A DNA stretch of 5,305 nt. Source: an uncultured Roseburia sp. Lineage in GTDB: Bacteria > Bacillota > Clostridia > Lachnospirales > Lachnospiraceae. Below are positions 1 through 4,512 of the stretch, in pieces. Every line of letters begins with the position of its first letter. Position 1 is the first letter of the stretch. The position numbers were made by a program, and so were the translations under genes. Under the pieces are notes generated by a model. The model was not told where the DNA came from and searched no databases. It worked only from the letters and a program-made list of their open reading frames with translations. The DNA lies in the NCBI GenBank assembly GCA_905206195.1, contig CAJLGN010000128.1, forward strand, positions 1 through 5,305, given 5' to 3'.

Positions 1-438
1 TTCTTTTTTTTTTTTTTTTTTTTGAGACTGGCTATCCTCCACAAACGGGAGCAGATAATCCTGCTGCCCTTTGTTGAAACGGTGGATCTCATCGATGAAA
101 AGGATCGTCTTCTTGCCGTACATGCCCTGATTATTCTTCGCCTGTTTGATCACATCCTCCATGTCCTTTTTCCCGGCGGAGGTCGCGTTGATCTGCAAAA
201 ACTCTGCGCTGGTGGTGTTCGCAATGACCTTCGCGAGCGTCGTCTTTCCGGTCCCCGGCGGTCCGTAGAGAATAATTGAACTCAGTTTATCCGCCTGGAT
301 TGCGCGGTAGAGCAACTTATCCTTCCCAATGATATGCCGCTGCCCCACCATCTCATCCAGCTTCGTTGGCCGAAGCCTGGACGCCAGCGGGGCCTCCGTC
401 TCCTTCTGTCTCTCCCTCATATAATCAAATAAATCCAT
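1..438 (-). CDS. rarA: RarA (MgsA-type) replication-associated recombination AAA+ ATPase, N-terminal part only
   Basis: This is the start of RarA/MgsA, a cytoplasmic AAA+ ATPase of the clamp-loader/RuvB-like class that acts at stalled replication forks. The start is ATG at 438-436, giving MDLFDYMRERQ, typical of clostridial RarA; the ribosome site is only a weak AGGCAGG. Seen in the translation: the conserved RLRPTKLDEMVGQ segment (about residues 21-33), Walker A GPPGTGKTT (59-67) and Walker B ILFIDEIHR (112-120), then NKGQQDYLLPFVED. Family members are about 430-450 residues, so only about 135 genuine residues are here, and the rest of the ATPase core, the lid and the tetramerisation region lie outside. 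After FVED the family normally continues with Gly and a sensor-1 region. Here it turns into SQSQ, six lysines and Glu, encoded by the T20 tract at the window edge, so the last 10 or so codons are probably not real rarA. The identification is secure and the 3' end is not. Confidence 0.93.
   Translation of the reverse strand, partial: MDLFDYMRERQKETEAPLASRLRPTKLDEMVGQRHIIGKDKLLYRAIQADKLSSIILYGPPGTGKTTLAKVIANTTSAEFLQINATSAGKKDMEDVIKQAKNNQGMYGKKTILFIDEIHRFNKGQQDYLLPFVEDSQSQKKKKKKE
4..23. repeat. T20 homopolymer at the window end (A20 on the rarA strand)
   Basis: Twenty consecutive T bases begin at the fourth base of the window. On the coding strand of rarA they read as CAGTCTC followed by A20 and GAA, and they replace the conserved sequence expected after the FVED residues. 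A tract this long inside a conserved ATPase gene is not expected. The likely cause is a contig end, a low-complexity assembly artefact or a chimeric join. Confidence 0.9.
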
Positions 439-869
439 GTGAAAACCTGCCTTTTATCTTCCTGGTCCCTTGTGTCTGCGCATAACGGACACTTGGATGT
501 TTTGAAATTTTTACTCTTTAAAATTGCATTTTATAGTTAGTTTTTGGAATATTTTTCTCATTTCCAAGATAAATATGACAGATTTGGTTATAAAAAATTC
601 ATTTCTATGTATTACCATACATGAAATATGCCTCTTTTACAAGCAAAAATTTTTTTCTTTTTGCGCCCTCTGTCACCCAAATAATACGCACGCCCCCATA
701 TTGGCCGCCCGCAAAACTCGCGCCCCCTGCGCTCTTTTTCGATCGCATCTCAAAAAAGTGTATACTTGCCAGAGTTTCGACTCTATTCTATCATAGAAAT
801 ACGAAAAGAAACATGAAATATTTTGGAGACATCCGGCGAAAAAAGAAAGAAATGAAACAGACAGATTGT
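439..869. other. Non-coding interval between the beta-helix gene and rarA
   Basis: No convincing gene was found on either strand. The plus-strand open frames here (including one running to 1043) have no ribosome site, low-complexity composition and no recognisable domain. The stretch mixes AT-rich DNA (about 500-660 and 740-860) with a GC-rich island (about 663-730) whose minus strand carries five G-runs. It contains several short dyads: TTGGAA...TTCCAA at 544-567, ATGTAT-tacc-ATACAT at 607-622, AGAGT-ttcg-ACTCT at 771-784 and TTCTAT-c-ATAGAA at 786-798. The rarA promoter should be here on the minus strand. The best candidates are TTGTAA (642-637) with a 17-base gap to TATGGT (619-614), and an isolated TATAAA-like box near 535; both are weak. 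Confidence 0.6.
766..794 (+). promoter_or_regulatory. Plus-strand sigma-A-like promoter TTGCCA-17-TATCAT with embedded palindromes
   Basis: TTGCCA at 766-771 differs from the -35 consensus at one base. It is followed after exactly 17 bases by TATCAT at 789-794, one base from the -10 consensus. Transcription would begin near 801 and run rightward into the 3' end of the beta-helix gene in antisense. Two palindromes sit on it: AGAGT-ttcg-ACTCT (771-784) fills the spacer, and TTCTAT-c-ATAGAA (786-798) covers the -10 box, as an operator would. No plus-strand gene with a ribosome site follows, so the product, if any, would be antisense or non-coding RNA. The match may be chance in AT-rich DNA. Confidence 0.35.
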
Positions 870-897
870 GGCGGCCTACATCATCGAGTAAGCCGCC
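870..897 (-). terminator. Hairpin spanning the stop codon of the beta-helix gene, possible terminator
   Basis: The arms GGCGGCCTAC (870-879) and GTAAGCCGCC (888-897) pair over ten positions with one mismatch around an 8-base loop. The TAG stop codon (878-876) lies inside one arm. On the minus strand the hairpin is followed by an 8-base spacer and then a pyrimidine-rich run with many Ts, ending in six Ts near 845-839. The T-tract is not immediate, so this is a weak intrinsic terminator candidate, or a 3'-end-protecting structure. Confidence 0.35.
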
Positions 898-1808
898 TCA
901 TAGAGCTCCCTCGGCGAAGAATTTCTTCCATCCACCACATCCTGCAAATTCAGTCCGAAATGACCGACTGCTTCCTCCATGGTCGCTCCGGCATCAATCA
1001 TCGGCGAACCTTCGGTCAGTTTGTACCCATCAAGGTCACCTGACTTTCCGGTTCTGGCTTTACCTGTAGTATTCTCTACTGGTCCAGTACCCGCAGCTGC
1101 CAGTCCGGCATTCGCAGTGTAAACTGCGCCTTCCTCCCCCTCAGGCCCCTGCATTCCACCGGCGTACCCATTGTGATAGAAATGAGCCGCTTTTTTGACT
1201 GCTGGCAGTCCCGGCCCATCTCCGCCATAAATCTTTTGTCCTTGCGGATAGTGGAACAGATTGTTAAAGAGGTATGCATCGTTGACCCCGACACCCACTT
1301 TTGCGTTGGAGAGATACACAATGCCCCGATTCACCGTCTGATCTGAATAAATCGTATTGTTGTAGATCATTGTCCCCTTGGGCATGCCCTGGGAAAATTC
1401 AAATGCTTTGTCCCTGTCATTTTGGCTTACATTGTATCGCACCGTCGGGGCTGTGTGCGGATAACCGCCCATAATCAACATAAATCCGCCTTCGTTATTG
1501 TGGCTGTAATTGTACTGCATCACCGTGTAGGAGGACGCATGATCACAGTCAAATCCCTGCCCGTCTTGAATGCTGTGCGTGTTGTAGGCCTCATTGTACT
1601 GAATGACCGTATTGGATGCCTCAAACGGCCAGATTCCCACGTTATACCCCGTGTTCTGATAGCGGCAGTCACGTACCAGATTGTACTCGATGAGCGCTCC
1701 TTGTGTGTCGCGTGTCGTGATGCCGTCCCCCCCCGATTTTGTCCATATAGTTCCCGGATACCACAACGCCTGTGGACGGATACCAGTTTTCCGGAACAGA
1801 CGGTGCAT
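876..1808 (-). CDS. C-terminal portion of the beta-helix protein (frame after the G8 shift)
   Basis: This frame is open from 1808 to TAG at 878-876, but true homology begins at the G tract (about 1734). The residues before it are out-of-frame translation of the upstream half, so it has no start of its own. From there it holds 283 residues of right-handed beta-helix, with repeated turns ending in an asparagine: IEYN, VIQYN, VMQYN, VRYN, MIYNN and LFNN. A GQGFDCDH segment, followed by QYNYSHNNEGGFMLI, is typical of pectate-lyase-superfamily beta-helix proteins. The end carries an EGSPMIDAGA motif, a common closing element of secreted beta-helix and Pel9-like proteins. The strong conservation shows that this half was under selection as protein until very recently, or still is. 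Confidence 0.75.
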   Translation of the reverse strand: MHRLFRKTGIRPQALWYPGTIWTKSGGDGITTRDTQGALIEYNLVRDCRYQNTGYNVGIWPFEASNTVIQYNEAYNTHSIQDGQGFDCDHASSYTVMQYNYSHNNEGGFMLIMGGYPHTAPTVRYNVSQNDRDKAFEFSQGMPKGTMIYNNTIYSDQTVNRGIVYLSNAKVGVGVNDAYLFNNLFHYPQGQKIYGGDGPGLPAVKKAAHFYHNGYAGGMQGPEGEEGAVYTANAGLAAAGTGPVENTTGKARTGKSGDLDGYKLTEGSPMIDAGATMEEAVGHFGLNLQDVVDGRNSSPRELYEAAYSMM

Positions 1809-3405
1809 TCGGCGCCCACTGATTACACCACGCGGAGCTCACCAGCTTAATGCCCGACCGATCCACGCGCTCAAACGTATTGTCCGTGATCCTGACATTG
1901 TCGTATTTGCTGGGCACACCTATAAGCTTTCCGTCTTCCACACCTGCCTGCACATCGAAGAAAATACCTCCATTCCACTTCAGAGCAATATTTCCGTTGA
2001 TGTCATGGATATAACAATTGTCGATGACAATGCCGGACACCGTTCCAAAATCTTTGATCGAAACATTGATCGCCCGCAAAGTTTTCGCATTATTATTGCT
2101 GGTGTTTAGACCAAAATCACTGTTGTAACCGGAATCCCGGTTTGTGATTTCCAGGTTTCGGATTTCGATATACTCCTGGTTATACAGGGAAACTACATTC
2201 TCCACCTGACCGTTTCCATTGAGTCTTGGCAGCTCGCCCTCCCCGTAGGCGTCAATCACGATGGGCGCCTGCTCTGTTCCCATCCCTGCAAATTCCAGCG
2301 AAACGCCGTCAAATGCACTTCCGCGCTTTAACAGAATTTTATCGCCCGGAACCAGCTTTCCAAATTCCTTGAGCTTAGCTAATGTCCTCCATGCATCCTC
2401 CGCCGAGGTTCCCTGCGCGGCATCATTTCCACTCTGTGAATCAATATAAAACTCCGCCGGGGCGCGCAGTGCCTCCGGCTCAAACACCGCCGTTATGGCA
2501 ATATTCTCCGGTGCCCCTGCCGGAACGGTAAACACGCCGTCCGCAATCCCAAGCTCCAGACCGCTTGTCTCATATCCTTTCAGCCGCCAACCCGCTTTTG
2601 CCCGCGCCGTCAGTGTAACCTGACTTCCTGACGCCGCGCTTACGACATCGCTTAGTGCCGTACCGCGGGTTCCGTCGTTGTCCTCCGCCCGGGCGCCATC
2701 CTCCTCATACTTAGAGGTGACTGATACTGCGCTGACCTGCGCAATCCGCTCCACCTTAAAATGATCCATCACCACAGGCGCTCCCCCCGTCATATTCAAA
2801 ACACCTGCCGCAACCCCCATATCTTTCCAGTTATCCTCGCTCGTGTAGGCCAACACTTCCTGCCCATCTGCCAGAAAGGTCACCGTATTTCCTCTGACCT
2901 CCACTGCCACGTTCACCGCTTCGGCCGGCCATGTCCAGCCTGCCCTCGCCAGCTCCTCTCTGTCTCCGCCTGGCAGAAATCTGCAAAACGGCGCAGATCC
3001 CTGCGTGTTCAAAGCAAGTACATAGCGGCTGTTGATCGCTGTATCGCTTCCGCGGAACATCAGCTGCACAGTTCCGTCAGCGCTGCCTCCACGGCCCATA
3101 TCCACCGACATACGGTACCCTTCCTGCGCCTGCATTCCGGCAAAAACAGCGGAGTCCACCAGCACATAGTTGCTCGCTCCCGCCGGGGCATCCAACTTCA
3201 ACGCTCCATTTTCCATCTTTATATGGCCTGTGTTCCCCACCGTCTTATACTGCCCGTCCTCATTAAAGGATGCCTGATTAAAATCATCATAAAATACTTG
3301 AAATGGCTGTGTCTGTCCTGTCTCTCCATAAACTGGCCCAGACCAGAACAGCGCCGCTGAAACGACCACTGCGTTTAATATCCATTTTGTCTTTCGTCGT
3401 ATCAC
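1669..3405 (-). CDS. N-terminal portion of the beta-helix protein (frame before the G8 shift)
   Basis: As written, the usable in-frame start is GTG at 3405-3403, whose first bases overlap the TGA of the four-codon ATG frame (GTGA). A longer in-frame ATG at 3483 lies inside the upstream gene with no ribosome site and is rejected. The product has basic residues RRKTK, then a hydrophobic stretch and a VYG-ETG cleavage site. A DDF...GALKL...YRMSVDM...VTFLADGQEV pattern follows, as in LamG/3-keto-disaccharide-hydrolase-like beta-sandwich domains. Next comes a GSQVTLTA-KAGWRLKGY-ITAVFEPE block like InlB B repeats. The beta-helix then opens with YIDSQSGNDAAQGTS-DAWRTL, PGDKILLKRGS and PIVIDAYGEG. 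After the G8 tract it runs out of frame for 19 residues (RHHDTRH...) and stops. The as-written product would be 578 residues with its beta-helix cut in the middle and is unlikely to fold fully. Confidence 0.75.
   Translation of the reverse strand: MIRRKTKWILNAVVVSAALFWSGPVYGETGQTQPFQVFYDDFNQASFNEDGQYKTVGNTGHIKMENGALKLDAPAGASNYVLVDSAVFAGMQAQEGYRMSVDMGRGGSADGTVQLMFRGSDTAINSRYVLALNTQGSAPFCRFLPGGDREELARAGWTWPAEAVNVAVEVRGNTVTFLADGQEVLAYTSEDNWKDMGVAAGVLNMTGGAPVVMDHFKVERIAQVSAVSVTSKYEEDGARAEDNDGTRGTALSDVVSAASGSQVTLTARAKAGWRLKGYETSGLELGIADGVFTVPAGAPENIAITAVFEPEALRAPAEFYIDSQSGNDAAQGTSAEDAWRTLAKLKEFGKLVPGDKILLKRGSAFDGVSLEFAGMGTEQAPIVIDAYGEGELPRLNGNGQVENVVSLYNQEYIEIRNLEITNRDSGYNSDFGLNTSNNNAKTLRAINVSIKDFGTVSGIVIDNCYIHDINGNIALKWNGGIFFDVQAGVEDGKLIGVPSKYDNVRITDNTFERVDRSGIKLVSSAWCNQWAPNAPSVPENWYPSTGVVVSGNYMDKIGGGRHHDTRHTRSAHRVQSGT
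1727..1734 (-). repeat. G8 homopolymer (C8 on the plus strand) at the internal frameshift
   Basis: Eight Gs on the coding strand separate the two reading frames. With seven, the sequence reads K-I-G-G-D-G-I-T and continues as beta-helix. With eight it reads K-I-G-G-G-R-H-H and soon stops. A GG-DG turn is usual at this place in beta-helix proteins, which supports G7 as the functional state. Confidence 0.9.
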
Positions 3406-3406
3406 A

Positions 3407-3413
3407 TTTTTTT
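3407..3413 (-). repeat. A7 homopolymer (T7 on the plus strand) just after the start codon
   Basis: Seven As follow ATG (3416-3414) on the coding strand and give M-K-K-M-stop. Eight As would give M-K-K-N-V-I-R-R, entering the signal peptide in the correct frame. The tract is therefore one base short of the functional length. Confidence 0.85.
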
Positions 3414-3422
3414 CATACGATT

Positions 3423-3429
3423 CTCCTTT
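3423..3429 (-). promoter_or_regulatory. Ribosome binding site AAAGGAG that fixes the beta-helix gene start
   Basis: AAAGGAG lies between the TAG of the upstream gene (3433-3431) and ATG at 3416, with a six-base spacer. It supports ATG 3416 as the true start. The GTG at 3405 would be 17 bases away, too far for direct use, so GTG could only be reached by re-initiation after the four-codon mini-frame. Confidence 0.8.
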
Positions 3430-3430
3430 C

Positions 3431-4210
3431 CTATTCTCGGTAATCTTCCACTTTACTAGATTCAATTCTCTTCTCCAGTTCATTTGTAAACTGCTCCGCA
3501 GCGTACTGTTCCAGCACGGCTCCGGCGACCTGCTCGTACGGTATTTCGATATCGCCCTCTTTTGTCACACAGTACAGTTCACATGTGCGGCCATACTGAT
3601 CTTCCCACCGGGCAGTTTCCCCCTCCCCCAGCTCCAGCAAATACTTTGCCAGCATTTCATCCCTCTCGGAAATCCCTCGGATTGTATACTGATCCGCCTG
3701 AATTTCCTGCACCTTCCAGACCTTTCCCTCCTCCCATATCGTCAGTTCTGCTTCGATCGATCCAATCTGCAGATAGTCCTTCCTGTGACTCTCATAATAT
3801 TCGCGCAGCTTTGTTTCATCCGCCTGTTCCATGAATTTTTCCTTCAGGCTGCGCTCATAAATGCCCATTGTCAAATTGTAATATTGCAGGGGGGTATACT
3901 CCACAATTCCATAGACAATGCCGCCGGATTCTTTCTGTTCTGTTCTCCTGCAATTTTCTATCTCCAGCTCTTCGATCAGTGCATCATAGGAAAAAGTTTC
4001 GGCTACGCCTTCCTCCCGCGCCCATTCCTGAAGCTGTTTCATCCACACTGCCCGCTCCACATTATCATCCAGCAGACTCATCTCTTGCGCGGACACTGCC
4101 CTGCCATCCACATAAAGAAGCGGCTTTTTCCCACCTCCCAACAGCAAAAGTGCACCGCACGCACAGACGCAGACGCCGGCGAGAATTCCGTATTTCTTCC
4201 ATCGTTTCAT
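3431..4210 (-). CDS. Membrane-anchored SurA/PrsA-like exported chaperone, parvulin domain reduced
   Basis: 259 residues. After a basic N-terminus (MKRWKK) there is one hydrophobic segment at about 7-27, followed by LLYVDGRAVSAQEM (31-44), the usual opening of SurA-N/PrsA proteins (beta strand with V-N/D-G and a following helix). A helical region follows, with LIEELEIENCRR and an amphipathic stretch ending ADETKLREYYESHRKDY (130-146), the classical entry to the parvulin PPIase domain. Only about 75 residues then separate this from the closing helix (EQVAGAVLEQYAAEQFTNELEKRIE), and the parvulin core with its histidines is not recognisable, so isomerase activity is doubtful. A VCAC stretch (15-18) resembles a lipobox, but hydrophobic residues continue after it, so a transmembrane anchor is preferred. 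The start is ATG at 4210 with GAGGAAG seven bases upstream. It sits 14 bases before the beta-helix gene in one operon, which suggests help in folding that large exported protein. The family call rests on pattern only and is moderately sure. Confidence 0.65.
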   Translation of the reverse strand: MKRWKKYGILAGVCVCACGALLLLGGGKKPLLYVDGRAVSAQEMSLLDDNVERAVWMKQLQEWAREEGVAETFSYDALIEELEIENCRRTEQKESGGIVYGIVEYTPLQYYNLTMGIYERSLKEKFMEQADETKLREYYESHRKDYLQIGSIEAELTIWEEGKVWKVQEIQADQYTIRGISERDEMLAKYLLELGEGETARWEDQYGRTCELYCVTKEGDIEIPYEQVAGAVLEQYAAEQFTNELEKRIESSKVEDYRE

Positions 4211-4217
4211 AGTCCAT

Positions 4218-4224
4218 CTTCCTC
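4218..4224 (-). promoter_or_regulatory. Ribosome binding site GAGGAAG of the chaperone-like gene
   Basis: GAGGAAG stands seven bases before ATG 4210-4208 and decides the start. The alternative frame opening at 4310 is unrelated to it. Confidence 0.7.
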
Positions 4225-4456
4225 AATTTACAATGCAGATTTCTTCTATTTATTATAATATATAATTTATCTCCCTTCCGATTTGCTTCCTTTGCTTTAC
4301 CATGCCACAAAATATTTTACAACATTTTTCCTATTTTTATATATAAAATATACGTTTTGCACAATTATTCCTCCCCGCTTTTGGTCAAATCCCCATATCT
4401 TTCAATTTTTACTTTTTCCCTTATAATTATAAATTATAACAATATATTTTTGAAAT
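4225..4456 (-). other. AT-rich leader and promoter region of the chaperone/beta-helix operon
   Basis: About 230 bases without a clear gene, rich in A and T. Because a strong terminator precedes it, the operon promoter should lie here. A minus-strand 22-codon frame (GTG 4362-4360 to TAA 4299-4297) is preceded by GGGGAGG at 4376-4370 with a seven-base spacer. It encodes a small basic aromatic peptide starting MQNVYFIYKN, which might be a leader peptide or chance. A run of TATAAT-like boxes at about 4252-4262 has no good -35 partner. Confidence 0.5.
4336..4364 (-). promoter_or_regulatory. Possible sigma-A promoter TTGTGC-17-TATAAA for the chaperone/beta-helix operon
   Basis: On the minus strand TTGTGC (4364-4359) is followed after 17 bases by TATAAA (4341-4336). 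Initiation near 4329 would give a leader of roughly 120 bases before ATG 4210. The -10 box is good and the -35 box keeps only TTG. It overlaps the possible mini-ORF starting at 4362, so both are unlikely to be used on the same transcript. Confidence 0.35.
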
Positions 4457-4498
4457 AAAAAGGACATCGACAGAAGTTTCTCTCCTCTGCCGATGTCC
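4457..4498 (-). terminator. Strong intrinsic terminator after the polysaccharide deacetylase gene
   Basis: On the minus strand GGACATCGGCAGA (4498-4486) pairs with TCTGTCGATGTCC (4474-4462) over 13 positions, all Watson-Crick except one G-T, around an 11-base loop. TTTTTATTT follows directly. It begins 14 bases after the stop codon of the deacetylase. The plus strand has no T-tract on the other side, so it works in one direction and separates the deacetylase from the chaperone/beta-helix operon. Confidence 0.93.
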
Positions 4499-4512
4499 GC
4501 CAACCGCAATGA

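Larger units (their letters stand above)
876..3416 (-). pseudogene. Secreted right-handed beta-helix protein (polysaccharide-lyase-like), whole locus with two homopolymer frameshifts
   Basis: This is one gene read in pieces. The intended start is ATG at 3416-3414, six bases after a strong AAAGGAG site and 14 bases after the upstream stop. As written, ATG is followed by A7 and hits TGA after four codons; with A8 it reads MKKNVIRRKTKWILNAVVV and joins the main frame. The frame is lost again at G8 (1734-1727), and G7 rejoins it to the C-terminal frame. The restored protein is 846 residues: signal peptide 1-31 (cleavage after VYG), concanavalin/LamG-like region about 38-225, InlB-B-repeat-like region about 229-315, and a right-handed beta-helix from about 323 to near the end. 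No LPXTG, SLH, dockerin or other anchor is visible, so a freely secreted product is likely. By family it should bind or cleave an acidic or complex polysaccharide outside the cell, but substrate and catalytic residues cannot be named. Both breaks are single-base homopolymer changes with fully conserved sequence around them, so error or phase variation is as likely as true decay. Confidence 0.8.

Noticed and set aside
22..279. Plus-strand open frame antisense to rarA
   Set aside because: It is the shadow of a strongly conserved RarA reading frame with Walker A and B motifs, and has no ribosome site.
621..1043. Plus-strand open frame of 140 codons (and an inner ATG near 812 after the promoter-like element)
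   Set aside because: No ribosome site, low-complexity and basic translation, and its second half is antisense to the conserved end of the beta-helix gene.
1727..1734. Programmed ribosomal frameshifting at the G tract
   Set aside because: No typical heptamer slip site for a -1 shift applies (the needed change is +1), and no downstream pseudoknot was evident; homopolymer length change is simpler.
1735..1808. Independent start for the C-terminal beta-helix fragment near 1808
   Set aside because: The residues before the G tract are the out-of-frame reading of the conserved upstream half; no ribosome site precedes it.
2761..3360. Plus-strand 199-codon frame
   Set aside because: Antisense of the beta-helix gene's N-terminal half, with no recognisable domain; composition is that of a complementary strand.
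3417..3483. Longer N-terminal extension of the beta-helix protein from ATG 3483
   Set aside because: It lies inside the end of the chaperone-like gene, has no ribosome site, and would put about 26 non-signal residues before the signal peptide.
3896..4258. Lipoprotein signal (VCAC lipobox) in the chaperone-like protein
   Set aside because: The hydrophobic stretch continues well past the cysteine (GALLLLGGG), unlike a normal lipobox where the cysteine ends it; a transmembrane anchor fits better, though not proven.
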